Shown in pieces: positions 34,331 to 43,298 of a stretch of 64,000 nucleotides of DNA. A program made the translations under genes and the position numbers. The DNA comes from Novosphingopyxis iocasae (lineage in GTDB: Bacteria > Pseudomonadota > Alphaproteobacteria > Sphingomonadales > Sphingomonadaceae). Numbering within the stretch: position 1 is the first letter of the stretch; each line of letters starts with the position of its first letter. The stretch lies in the NCBI RefSeq assembly GCF_014334095.1, contig NZ_CP060495.1, positions 2,441,001 to 2,505,000 of the forward strand, written 5' to 3'. The notes below the pieces were generated by a model. The model saw nothing but the letters and a program-made list of their open reading frames with translations. It was not told where the DNA came from and did no database searches.

Positions 34331-35067
34331 GCACGAAGACCGCCACCCTCTACCGCATGGTGATGGACAAGCATGTCTGCCCCTATGGTCTGCGATCTAA
34401 GCATCTGTTGGAGAGCCACGGCTATACGGTGGAAGACCATCATCTGACGACGCGTGAGGAAACCGACGCGTTCAAGGCGAAGCATGACGTCAAGACGACG
34501 CCTCAGACCTTTATCGATGGAAAGCGGATCGGCGGGAATGACGATCTCCGGCGCTTTTTCGGCAAGTCCGTCGCCGATCCCGATGCCACCAGCTACAAGC
34601 CGGTTATCGCGATTTTCTCGGTGGCCGCGCTCCTGGCCCTGTCGATCGGTTACGCGCTGACCGGCGCGTTCGTTTCCGTACGCGCGGCCGAACTGTTCAT
34701 CGCCATCTCGATGTGCTTCCTTGCCGTGCAGAAGCTGCAGGACGTGCGCAGCTTCGCCACCATGTTTCTGGGCTATGATCTGCTGGCGCAGCGCTGGGTG
34801 CCTTATGCCACGATTTACCCCTTTGCCGAGGCACTGGCGGGCATTCTGATGGCGGGCCGTATTCTCGATATCGTTTCGATCCCCGTGGCACTGTTCATCG
34901 GCGGCGTAGGAGCGGTTTCGGTGTTCTACGCGGTCTATGTGCAAAAGCGGGAGCTGAAATGTGCCTGCGTGGGCGGCGGCTCCAACGTGCCGCTGGGCTT
35001 CGTCTCGCTCACCGAAAATGTGATGATGGTGGCGATGGCGCTGTGGATGCTGTACAGCCGCGCATAA
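34327..35067 (+). CDS. Glutaredoxin-domain / MauE-type membrane protein
   Basis: A 246-residue fusion. Residues 1-85 form a glutaredoxin-like domain with active-site CPYG (a single Cys instead of CPYC) and the cis-Pro segment VKTTPQTFIDGKRIGG. Residues about 97-246 are a four-helix MauE/DoxX-type membrane domain with a conserved cysteine pair in LKCACVGGGSNVPLGFVSLT. MauE relatives help disulfide handling. The gene overlaps the CsoR-type regulator by 4 nt, so its expression should follow that sensor. Its last codons coincide with the point where the convergent bchO loses homology. Substrate and function unknown. Confidence 0.85.
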   Translation: MSTKTATLYRMVMDKHVCPYGLRSKHLLESHGYTVEDHHLTTREETDAFKAKHDVKTTPQTFIDGKRIGGNDDLRRFFGKSVADPDATSYKPVIAIFSVAALLALSIGYALTGAFVSVRAAELFIAISMCFLAVQKLQDVRSFATMFLGYDLLAQRWVPYATIYPFAEALAGILMAGRILDIVSIPVALFIGGVGAVSVFYAVYVQKRELKCACVGGGSNVPLGFVSLTENVMMVAMALWMLYSRA

Positions 35068-35651
35068 TAATCCCGCTGGCGCGCATCGATGGTCGAACCG
35101 GTCTGGCCCAGAACGCGGTCCACCGCGCCGTCGTCCTGCGCGCGCCAGGCCATGAAGCTGGGCACCAGCGGGTTGAGGAACAGCATCTTGGCGATGGCCG
35201 GGAACAGGCGATGCGCCGGGCCCTTGAAAGGCAGCAGCGCCCCGTTCAGCGAGACGATCCGCTGCGGCGCGATTCGTCCGTCGAGTGCCATGCGCAGGGC
35301 CACCGCTGCTCCGGCGGAGTGCCCGGTGACATAGGCCGGGGTCTCGTCCAGTGCCTCCAGCAGTCCGCCCACCGCACGGGCGACATAGGGCAGCGAAAGC
35401 ATGCCGCTCGCGCGCGGGGAGGTGAAGCCGTGGCCGGGCAGGTCCGGCGCGATCAGCCGGAAATGTGGCGCCAGCAGCGGCCAGATCGGCCCCCAGCTAT
35501 GCGTTGCCGCGCCGGTGCCGTGCAGCAGCAGCAGCGTGGGGCCGCTCCCGCCGCGCTGCACATGCCAGCGGTGGCCGGCGGCGGTGACGAACGCACTCGC
35601 CTCGCGGTTCGGCCAATCGGCCCCGTCGCGGTCCCAATCCGGGCGGCTCAT
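34935..35651 (-). CDS. bchO: Truncated BchO-like hydrolase (3' end lost)
   Basis: Homologue of BchO, the alpha/beta-hydrolase accessory protein of magnesium chelatase. The N-terminal part is convincing: PDWDRDGADWPNREASAFV, HVQRGGSGPTLLLLHGTGAA, PDLPGHGFTSP, nucleophile elbow GHSAGAAVALRMALDG, SLNGALLPFKG and QTGSTIDARQRDYYARL. After residue about 199 similarity ends: the remaining about 39 codons are antisense to the glutaredoxin-MauE gene and not hydrolase-like. BchO proteins are normally about 290-300 residues, so the last third, including the catalytic His region, is missing. Starts by a 4-nt overlap with bchD. Probably a broken gene left by a rearrangement near 35050-35065. Confidence 0.75.
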   Translation of the reverse strand: MSRPDWDRDGADWPNREASAFVTAAGHRWHVQRGGSGPTLLLLHGTGAATHSWGPIWPLLAPHFRLIAPDLPGHGFTSPRASGMLSLPYVARAVGGLLEALDETPAYVTGHSAGAAVALRMALDGRIAPQRIVSLNGALLPFKGPAHRLFPAIAKMLFLNPLVPSFMAWRAQDDGAVDRVLGQTGSTIDARQRDYYARLYSIHSAIATIITFSVSETKPSGTLEPPPTQAHFSSRFCT

Positions 35652-37270
35652 GAGGCCACGATCGCGGCGAGCGCGCCGTCCTCGACGCGCGGCAGGCGAA
35701 CATAGCGCGCGGCCATGGAGCGGGCGAGGGCCTCCACCCGGCGGTCCCCGCGCGCGGAGCTGTCGATCAGGATCGCCGGAATACGGGCGGCGGCAACGAG
35801 CGCGGCGATGGCTTCCGCATCCTGCTGCGCCTGGGCGCGGCCCGGTGTGCCGTCGCGCGCGATATTGGCGCCGCCGTCGGTCAGCACCACCAGCAGCGGC
35901 GCGCGGCCCGCCGATCGGCTGCGCGCGGCCTGCTCGAGGCCCGCGGCGATCCCGGCGGCGAGCGGCGTTCCGCCCCCGCCCGGCAGCGCCTGCAGCTCGC
36001 GCTTGGCGCGGGCGAGCGAGCGGGTGGGCGGCAACAGCGTTTCGGCAGCCGAGCCGCGAAAGGCGATCAGCCCCACTTCGTCCCGCCGCACATAGCTTTC
36101 GGCGAGCAAGTGTTCGACCGCGCCCTTCACCTCGGCAAGGCGCGCCAGCGCGGCGGAACCGGAGGCATCGACGGCGAAGATGGTGGCGCGGCGGCGTTGC
36201 GGCACCGGGCGGCGCACGCGAATATCGTCGGTGCGGATGGCAGGGCGGTCTCCCGGCCCCCGTCCGCGCAGCCGCTGCATCGGCGCGGCGGCGATCAGCG
36301 TGGCGGCCAGATCGAGCCGGGCGCCAGCTTGGGGAAGGCCCTTGCGAAGCCGACCCCGCCGCCCACGCGGCGATCCGCCGCTGCGGCTTGTCGCGCTGCC
36401 GTGCAGACCCGCGCCGGCCATGGCGCCGCCGCCGATTTCCAGCAAACCGGCGGGAAGCGCGGCCTGCGCTGCATCCACCAGCCGCTCCCCCAGATCGTCG
36501 CCTTCCTTCTGTTCGGGGGTGTCGGTTTCGTCGGAAGGGGGCGTTTCGTCCGGTTCCGGCGGCGGCGGTTCGGAAGGCTCTTCCGGCATCCGCCGCGCGC
36601 GCGGGCCGAGCGCGAGCCGCACCGCCCCCTCCGCGTCGCTGCGTGTCGTTTCGTCTGCTCCCCGGCGCGCGGCCAGCGCCCGCGCTACGGCGATGGCATG
36701 GCTCGGCGCACGCAATGATGCGATGCCGAGCACGGCCGCCAGTTCGCAGAAGGGCGCGACCAGATCCCCGGTTGGTTCGCCATCCTCGTCGATCGGCGGA
36801 AAGGCTTCGAGATCGCGCAGCGACAGGCCGTCGCAATCGACCCACATCGCCATGCGGTCGGCGAGCATCGCGCCCATCGCATCATCCGGCTCGCTTTCGT
36901 CGATCAGCACCACCCCGCCCGGAAAGGCCCCTTCGTCGAGCCCGCGCGCAATCAGCGCGGCAAACCGCTCGCCGATCCGCTCCGCGCCTGCCACCAGCAG
37001 CATGCGGCCTTCCAGTCTCTGGGCGAGCGAGCGGGTGCGCACGGTCTGCCCGGCGGCAACGCTCGCCATGACGTCGATGCCGCCCGTCAGCGCTTCGACA
37101 TCGGCCTCGGCCGTAATGCGCAGCACACTGCGCTCCCCGAGAGCCAACCGCTCCAGAAGATGCGCGCGCACTGGGCCTTCGCGGGCGCGCAGAACCAGCG
37201 ACAGTCCGGCGTCGCTCACCAGATCGATCGCCGCCCGCGCGTCCTCCATCCGGCGCGCGGCCGCACTCAC
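35648..37270 (-). CDS. bchD: Magnesium chelatase subunit D
   Basis: The 540-residue BchD, which with BchI and BchH inserts Mg2+ into protoporphyrin IX for bacteriochlorophyll. The N-terminal AAA+-like region is degenerate. A Pro/Glu/Asp-rich linker follows (residues about 265-300, PPPPEPDETPPSDETDTPEQ), then a C-terminal von Willebrand A domain with MIDAS motif DASGSAA and LLVVLTDGGANIA. Starts with GTG overlapping the bchI stop (GTGA), and its stop overlaps the bchO ATG. The frame looks intact. No bchH, puf or puh gene is in this window. Confidence 0.92.
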   Translation of the reverse strand: MSAAARRMEDARAAIDLVSDAGLSLVLRAREGPVRAHLLERLALGERSVLRITAEADVEALTGGIDVMASVAAGQTVRTRSLAQRLEGRMLLVAGAERIGERFAALIARGLDEGAFPGGVVLIDESEPDDAMGAMLADRMAMWVDCDGLSLRDLEAFPPIDEDGEPTGDLVAPFCELAAVLGIASLRAPSHAIAVARALAARRGADETTRSDAEGAVRLALGPRARRMPEEPSEPPPPEPDETPPSDETDTPEQKEGDDLGERLVDAAQAALPAGLLEIGGGAMAGAGLHGSATSRSGGSPRGRRGRLRKGLPQAGARLDLAATLIAAAPMQRLRGRGPGDRPAIRTDDIRVRRPVPQRRRATIFAVDASGSAALARLAEVKGAVEHLLAESYVRRDEVGLIAFRGSAAETLLPPTRSLARAKRELQALPGGGGTPLAAGIAAGLEQAARSRSAGRAPLLVVLTDGGANIARDGTPGRAQAQQDAEAIAALVAAARIPAILIDSSARGDRRVEALARSMAARYVRLPRVEDGALAAIVAS

Positions 37271-38280
37271 GCTGCGATCTCTTCCAGCGCCCGTCCGACG
37301 CGGGCTTCGCCGTCGCCGCCGTCGAGGGGATCGCGGCGCAGGCGATGGGCGAGCGCCATCGGCGCGATGGTGCGGACATGCTCCGCGGTCACCTCCGTCT
37401 CGCCTTCCAGCGCTGCAAGCGCGCGCGCTGCACGGATGGTCACCAGTTCGCCGCGCAGGCCGTCGGTGCCCAGCGCCATGCAGATACGTGCGGCCTGTTT
37501 GATCGCGGCGTCGGGCGTTTCGATGGTGGGCAGCGCCTCGCGCGCGCGTTCGACGGCGCGGCGCAGCTTGCCGTCCTGCCGCTTCCATTGGGCGACGAAG
37601 CCTTCGGGATCCTGCTCATAGGCGTCGCGCCGCTTCACAATCTCGATGCGCTCGGCAATGGACGTTGGCGTCGTGACCGAGACGGCGAGGCCGAAGCGAT
37701 CGAGAAATTGCGGACGCAGTTCGCCCTCTTCGGGATTGCCGCTGCCGACAAGCCGAATGCGCGCAGGGTGACGCACCGAAAGCCCGTCGCGCTCGACCAG
37801 ATTCTCGCCGCTGGCGGCCACGTCGAGCAGCAGATCGACGAGATGGTCTTCGAGCAGATTGACCTCGTCGATATAAAGGAAGCCACGATTGGCCCGGGCT
37901 AGCAGGCCAGGTTCGAATGCCTTTACACCCTCGCCGAGCGCGCGTTCGAGATCGAGCGCACCGACCAAGCGATCCTCGCTCACACCCAGCGGAAGATCGA
38001 CCATCGGCACCGGCGCCTTGGCGGTTTTACTCCGATCCGTTTCGCGGCACTCGGCGCATCGCGCGGCGGCAGGCTCGGGCGCGCAACCATAGCGGCAGCC
38101 TTTCATCACGCTCATGTCCGGAAGCAATTTGGCCAATGCGCGCACCGCGGTGGATTTGCCGGTGCCGCGATCGCCGAGGATGAGAAGGCCGCCGATACTC
38201 GCGTCGATGGCGAGAAGCAGCAGGCCGCGTTTCAAGGGTTCCTGTCCGACGATGGCGGAAAAGGGATAAGGGCTGGTCAT
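37267..38280 (-). CDS. bchI: Magnesium chelatase ATPase subunit I
   Basis: The 337-residue AAA+ subunit of magnesium chelatase. Walker A GDRGTGKSTAVRAL, Walker B region GFLYIDEVNLLEDHLVDLLL, sensor segment GSGNPEEGELRPQFLDRFGL, and the MgI insert with paired cysteines GCRYGCAPEPAAARCAEC. Complete. Starts 48 bp after the stop of the efflux outer-membrane gene on the same strand, so it may be transcribed from the efflux operon or from a short promoter between. Forms bchI-bchD-bchO with 4-nt overlaps, the usual photosynthesis-cluster order. Confidence 0.95.
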   Translation of the reverse strand: MTSPYPFSAIVGQEPLKRGLLLLAIDASIGGLLILGDRGTGKSTAVRALAKLLPDMSVMKGCRYGCAPEPAAARCAECRETDRSKTAKAPVPMVDLPLGVSEDRLVGALDLERALGEGVKAFEPGLLARANRGFLYIDEVNLLEDHLVDLLLDVAASGENLVERDGLSVRHPARIRLVGSGNPEEGELRPQFLDRFGLAVSVTTPTSIAERIEIVKRRDAYEQDPEGFVAQWKRQDGKLRRAVERAREALPTIETPDAAIKQAARICMALGTDGLRGELVTIRAARALAALEGETEVTAEHVRTIAPMALAHRLRRDPLDGGDGEARVGRALEEIAA

Positions 38281-38328
38281 CGCCCATCTGCCTAGCAGAC
38301 CCGGCGACGCTCGGCGACAGCCGAGCGA

Positions 38329-39963
38329 TCAGCGCGCTTCGTTTTCCTGCGCCGCGGGAACCGCCGTCTCGATTTCTCGCTTGAGTGGCTCCAGCGAAAC
38401 CTCCGGCGTGCGCACTTCAGTGCCGCCGCCCAGCGCCACATAGAGCGAGGCGAAGTTCTGGAGTTCCTGCCGCTGCGCCGTCAGCAAAGCCTGCTGCGCG
38501 GCGAAGAGATTGCGCTCGGCATCCAGCACTTCCAGATAATTGGCGGCGCCTTCGCGGTATCGCAGGCGCGCGAGATAGGAGAGGCGGTCGTTCGCTTCCA
38601 CCGCGCGGCGCAGGACCGCTACCTGATCGGCAATGTAGCGGCGCCCGGCGAGGGCGTTGGACACTTCCTGGAACGCGGTCTGCACCGCCTTGTCGTAATT
38701 CGCGACCGATTCGAGCCGCCGCGCTTTGGCGAGTCCAAGGTCCGCTTCGCGCGCGCCCCAGTCGAAGATCGGCAGGTTCAGGCTGGGGCCGAAGCTCCAG
38801 GTGAAGGCGTCGCCGTCGAACAAGCCGCCGAGGCTCGTGGAGGCGAAGCCCGCATTGCCGGTCAGAGAGATGTTCGGGAAAAAGGCCGCGCGCGCCGCGC
38901 CAATATTGGCCTCGTCCGCGCGCAGCTGCTCTTCGGCCTGCACGATGTCGGGCCGCACGAGAAGAAGGCGGGACGGCAGTCCGGCATCGAGCCGCGCGGT
39001 CACGGTTTCGTCGGCCAGCGACAGGCCGGGGGGCAGATCGCCGGGAATGCGGCCGCCGACGAGGACGGTGAGCTGATTGGTGGCGGTGGCGAGATTCTGC
39101 TGCTCAACGGCGACCTGCTGTTCGGCCTGCGTCAGCAGCGTTTCGGCCTGATAATAATCGAGCGCGCTGGTGACGCCGGCATCGAGCCGCAACTTGGCAA
39201 TGCGCAGGCCCTCCTGACGGCTTTCCACCGTGTTGCGGGCCAGTTCCAGCTGTTCCTGCGTCTCGACCAGATCGAAATATGCCGAAGCGACGTCGCCGAT
39301 CAGCGAGAGATAAAAGGCGCGCTGGGCAGCGACGCTGGCGAGATATTGCGCGCGTGCCGCCTCGGTAAGATTGGCGACGCGGCCCCAGAAATCGAGCTCG
39401 AACGAGGATACGCCGACGCCGACATTGAAACGGTTGAAGGTCGTGCCGCCCGATCCGCCGACAAGCGCACCGCCGCCACCTGCGCCGCCCCCGCCGGTAC
39501 CGCCACCGCCCGCGCCGCCATTACCGCTGCCGCCATTGCCCGCGCCTGCACCGGTCCCCCCGCCTGCACCACCTAAGCCGCCGCCACCGAAGCCACCGCT
39601 GCCGATACGGGTGCGGACCGCGCTGGCGTTGAGGCCGACATTGGGGAGCTGCTGGGAGCGCTGGATTCGATATTGCGCCGCGGCCTGTTCGATCCGCGCG
39701 GTGGCGGCGAGCAGATCGCGATTGTTGGCCAGCGCCTCGGCAATCAGCGCTTCCAGCCGCGGATCGGCAAAATAATTCTGCCAGGCCAGGCTGCTTGCAA
39801 CGGCGCCGCCGTCCGGGCGATAGTCGGGATCATAGGCCAGATCGCTGGGCTGCAGGGGCCGCGCGTGATCGGGCGCGAAATTGACGCAGGCGGACAAAGC
39901 CAGCGCGGAGGCCGAGGCCAGGGACAGCCGGGCAGCGGGGCGGAGGGCTTGGCGGATCGTCAT
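38329..39963 (-). CDS. RND efflux outer-membrane channel (OprM/NodT family)
   Basis: A 544-residue TolC-type lipoprotein channel: signal peptide with lipobox LSAC (Cys26), then two repeats of the outer-membrane efflux protein fold (FELDFWGRVANLTEAARAQY; LPIFDWGAREADLGLAKARR). An unusual glycine-rich insertion of about 50 residues (about 121-173) lies in the first beta-hairpin, predicted to be an extracellular loop. Third gene of the efflux operon; its ATG overlaps the permease stop by 4 nt. With the permease and adaptor it completes a tripartite drug or solvent pump. Confidence 0.92.
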   Translation of the reverse strand: MTIRQALRPAARLSLASASALALSACVNFAPDHARPLQPSDLAYDPDYRPDGGAVASSLAWQNYFADPRLEALIAEALANNRDLLAATARIEQAAAQYRIQRSQQLPNVGLNASAVRTRIGSGGFGGGGLGGAGGGTGAGAGNGGSGNGGAGGGGTGGGGAGGGGALVGGSGGTTFNRFNVGVGVSSFELDFWGRVANLTEAARAQYLASVAAQRAFYLSLIGDVASAYFDLVETQEQLELARNTVESRQEGLRIAKLRLDAGVTSALDYYQAETLLTQAEQQVAVEQQNLATATNQLTVLVGGRIPGDLPPGLSLADETVTARLDAGLPSRLLLVRPDIVQAEEQLRADEANIGAARAAFFPNISLTGNAGFASTSLGGLFDGDAFTWSFGPSLNLPIFDWGAREADLGLAKARRLESVANYDKAVQTAFQEVSNALAGRRYIADQVAVLRRAVEANDRLSYLARLRYREGAANYLEVLDAERNLFAAQQALLTAQRQELQNFASLYVALGGGTEVRTPEVSLEPLKREIETAVPAAQENEAR

Positions 39964-42900
39964 GCAGGCTGTGCCTTTCCTTCGTCGCGGCCGCCCGCGC
40001 CGTCGCCGTCCGGTTCGCTTCCGTCCGCTTCCTCGCCGTCGGTTTCCATCGTGCCGGCGGCGTGCGGCTGCTTGCGGCTGAGATGGCGACGGACCAGCAG
40101 ATAGAGGAGCGGAATGATGAACACGCCGATGCCGGTGGCTGTGATCATGCCGCCCATCACGCCGGTGCCCACCGCGATGCGGCTGGCCGCGCCCGCCCCG
40201 CTTGCCAGCACCAGCGGCACCATGCCCAGGATAAAGGCGAGCGAGGTCATGATGATGGGCCTGAGGCGCAGCTTGGCCGCTTCCTTGACGGCTTCGATCG
40301 GTTTGAGGCCGCGCTCTTCCTCTTCGATCGCGAACTCGACGATCAGGATAGCGTTCTTGGCGGCGAGGCCGATGATCGTGATGAGGCCGACGTTGAAATA
40401 CACATCTGCCGAGAGACCGCGCAGCATCGAGAACAAGACCGCGCCCAAGACGCCCATCGGCACGATCAGCAGCACCGAAAGCGGCACCGCCCAGCTTTCA
40501 TACAGCGCGGCGAGCAGCAGGAACACGACCAGCGCCGACAGGCCCAGCAGCGCGCCGACCTGGCCGGCGGACTGCTTTTCTTCATAGCTGATGCCGGTCC
40601 ATTCATAGCCGATACCATCGGGCAGCTTGTCGGCCATCTGCTCCATCGCCGCGATTGCGGCGCCGGACGAGCGGCCGCTCGCCGCCTCGCCGGAAATCGT
40701 CATGGCGGGATAGCCGTTGTAACGTGCCAGGCTGGGCGGCTCGGCGGTCCATTCGGCGGTGGCAAAAGTGCTGAAGGGGACGAGCTGCCCCTGATCGTTC
40801 GGCACGCGCAGATCCATCACGTCCTGCGGCGTCATCCGGTCGGCAGCTTCGGCCTGCGCGATCACGCGCAGCACCCGGCCATTGCGGTTGAAGTCATTGA
40901 TATAGGTCGAGCCGAAATTGATCCCGAGCGCATTGTTGACGTCCGATATCGAGAGGCCGAGCGCGGTCGCCAGCGTGCGATCGATATCGACGCGCAGGAC
41001 GGGTCCGGCAGGCTGGTCCTCGGGACGAATATTGGTGATCACGTCGTTCTGGCTAGCCATGCCGAGCAGTTGCTGCTGCGCCTGGCGCAGCGCATCGCGG
41101 CCCAGCCCGGCGCGGTCCTCCAGCTTGAAGGAGAAGCCGCTGGCATTGCCGAGCGACTGGATCGGCGGCGGCTGGATCACGAAGGCGATGGCCGACTGGA
41201 TCTGGCTGAACACACCGGTGGCCTTTTTCACCAGCGCGCCGGCGGAACTGCCATCGCCGGTCCGCTCGCTCCAGGGCTTCAGGCTGGCGAACATCAGCGC
41301 ATTATTCTGGCCCTGGCCGAAGAAGCTGAAGCCGCGCACGATCACCAGGTTCTGCACCTCGGGCTGATCCAGCCAGAACTCCTGGACCGGGGCGATCGCC
41401 TCGTTCAGCACATTGCGGGTCGATCCGGGCGGGCTTTGTACGACGGTGATGACATAGCCCTGATCCTCGGTCGGCAGGAAGGCCGTGGGAAGACGCATGA
41501 ACAGGAACACGGTGATCGCGGCGAGCAGCGTGAAAACGGCCAGCCCGCGCATCGGTTTGGAGAGAACGCGGCTGTTTACCTTCGCATAGCGCTCGGTCAT
41601 CCGGGCGAACCAGCGGTTGAACGCGGCGAAGAACCCGCTGACCTTGTCCCACAAGCTGGCGAAAAAGCCGCGATCCCGATCGCCTTGCTTGTCGTCGCCG
41701 TCCTGGGCGCGCGCATGTGCGCTTTCTTCTTCCTCCTCCTCCTCTTCGTCAAGCGACGGGGCGCTGCCCGTCCCGCCTTCTTCGATCGGCTTCAGGAAGG
41801 CGGCGCACAAAGCAGGCGTCAGCGTGAGCGCCATCAGCGCGGAGAAGGCGATCGAAATCGCCAGCGTTACGGAGAACTGGCGGTAGATGCCGCCCGTCGA
41901 TCCGGGGAAGAACGCCATCGGGATGAACACCGCGATCAGCACCAGCGTGATGCCTATGATGGCGCCGGTGATCTGGTCCATCGCCTTGCGCGTGGCCTCC
42001 AGCGGGGGAAGGCCTTCCTCGCGCATGATCCGCTCGACATTCTCGATCACCACGATCGCGTCGTCCACCAGGATGCCGATGGCCAGCACCATGCCGAACA
42101 GCGTCAGCACGTTGATCGAGAAACCGAACAGCCAGAGGCCGAGCGCCGCGCCCGCCAGTGCGATCGGCACGACTAGCGCCGGGATCACGGTGGCGCGCCA
42201 GTTCTGCAGGAACAGGAACATGACGAGGAAGACGAGCACCATCGCCTCGATCAATGTCTTCACCACTTCGTCGACCGAGGTCTGAACAAACGGGGTGGTG
42301 TCATAGGGAATCGAATAGCTGACGCCCGGCGGCAGCTGACGCTGCAGCTCTTCCATCCGGGCCTTCACGCCCTCGGCCGCGGCAAGCGCATTGGCGCCGG
42401 TGGCAAGCTGTACGGCCATGCCGGCCATCGGCTTGCCGTTCAGCGTGGTGGTGGTGTCGTAGCTTTGCGCGCCCAGTTCGACGCGGCCCACGTCTGCGAC
42501 GCGCACCGTCGCGCCGCTTTGCGCCGCGCGCAGGATGACCTGCTCAAATTCCTTGATCGTGGAGAAACGATCCTGCGTTACGATAGTCGCGTTGATCTGC
42601 TGGTCATCCACGGTCGGCAGCGCGCCGAGCGAGCCGCCTGCGGTCTGGCTGTTCTGCGCGCTGATGGCCGCAACCACGTCGGACGGCGTGAGATTGTAGC
42701 TCGCCAGTTTTTGCGGATCGAGCCAGATGCGCATGGCATATTCGGAACCGAACAGCCGGATATCACCCACGCCCTGCACGCGGCGCAGTTCATCGACGAT
42801 GCGGGTGGAGGCGATATTGCCAAGGTCCACGGCATCATATTGTTCGCCCTGGCTGGTCAGCGCGACGATCAAGAGGAAGCCGGTATTGGCCTGACGCACC

Positions 42901-43283
42901 GTAATGCCCTGCCGCCGCACCGATTCGGGCAGGCGCGCCTCCACCGTGGAAAGACGGTTCTGCACCTCGGTCTGCGCAATATCGATATCGGTGCCGGCCT
43001 CGAAGGTCAGCGTGATAGAGGCGGTGCCGTTCGACTGGCTGGTCGAGGCCATGTAAAGATAGCCTTCAACGCCGTTCAGCTGCTGCTCGATCACCTGGGT
43101 GACGTTCTGCTCCAGCGTCTGGGCGTCGGCACCGGGATAAGCGACCGAAATGGTAAGCGAGGGCGGGGCGACCTGCGGATATTGCTCGATCGGCAGGGCG
43201 CGCAGGGCGATGATGCCGCCCAAGAGCACGCCGAGCGCAATCACCCAGGCAAAAACCGGTCGGTCGATGAAGAAACGTGGCAC
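39960..43283 (-). CDS. RND efflux pump inner-membrane permease (HAE1 family)
   Basis: A 1107-residue proton-driven transporter of the AcrB/MexB type. Family hallmarks: MPRFFIDRPVFAWVIALGVLL, VSYPGA-type segment AYPGADAQTLEQNVTQVIEQ, GILVDDAIVVIENVERIM with the proton-relay Asp pair, and GLITIIGLAAKNAILIVEFA in the second half. The cytoplasmic loop between TM6 and TM7 carries an extra acidic stretch (a run of eight Glu, then a charged linker), and the C terminus has an additional acidic, glycine-rich tail, making it longer than the usual about 1040-1050 residues. Between the adaptor (15 bp) and the outer-membrane channel (4-nt overlap). Confidence 0.96.
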   Translation of the reverse strand: MPRFFIDRPVFAWVIALGVLLGGIIALRALPIEQYPQVAPPSLTISVAYPGADAQTLEQNVTQVIEQQLNGVEGYLYMASTSQSNGTASITLTFEAGTDIDIAQTEVQNRLSTVEARLPESVRRQGITVRQANTGFLLIVALTSQGEQYDAVDLGNIASTRIVDELRRVQGVGDIRLFGSEYAMRIWLDPQKLASYNLTPSDVVAAISAQNSQTAGGSLGALPTVDDQQINATIVTQDRFSTIKEFEQVILRAAQSGATVRVADVGRVELGAQSYDTTTTLNGKPMAGMAVQLATGANALAAAEGVKARMEELQRQLPPGVSYSIPYDTTPFVQTSVDEVVKTLIEAMVLVFLVMFLFLQNWRATVIPALVVPIALAGAALGLWLFGFSINVLTLFGMVLAIGILVDDAIVVIENVERIMREEGLPPLEATRKAMDQITGAIIGITLVLIAVFIPMAFFPGSTGGIYRQFSVTLAISIAFSALMALTLTPALCAAFLKPIEEGGTGSAPSLDEEEEEEEESAHARAQDGDDKQGDRDRGFFASLWDKVSGFFAAFNRWFARMTERYAKVNSRVLSKPMRGLAVFTLLAAITVFLFMRLPTAFLPTEDQGYVITVVQSPPGSTRNVLNEAIAPVQEFWLDQPEVQNLVIVRGFSFFGQGQNNALMFASLKPWSERTGDGSSAGALVKKATGVFSQIQSAIAFVIQPPPIQSLGNASGFSFKLEDRAGLGRDALRQAQQQLLGMASQNDVITNIRPEDQPAGPVLRVDIDRTLATALGLSISDVNNALGINFGSTYINDFNRNGRVLRVIAQAEAADRMTPQDVMDLRVPNDQGQLVPFSTFATAEWTAEPPSLARYNGYPAMTISGEAASGRSSGAAIAAMEQMADKLPDGIGYEWTGISYEEKQSAGQVGALLGLSALVVFLLLAALYESWAVPLSVLLIVPMGVLGAVLFSMLRGLSADVYFNVGLITIIGLAAKNAILIVEFAIEEEERGLKPIEAVKEAAKLRLRPIIMTSLAFILGMVPLVLASGAGAASRIAVGTGVMGGMITATGIGVFIIPLLYLLVRRHLSRKQPHAAGTMETDGEEADGSEPDGDGAGGRDEGKAQPA

Positions 43284-43298
43284 GCGCGCGCTCCGCCC

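Noticed and set aside
40062-42176. A 704-codon open frame opposite the RND permease
   Set aside because: Antisense shadow with low-complexity Arg/His/Glu/Gln composition; the permease on the other strand is unambiguous.
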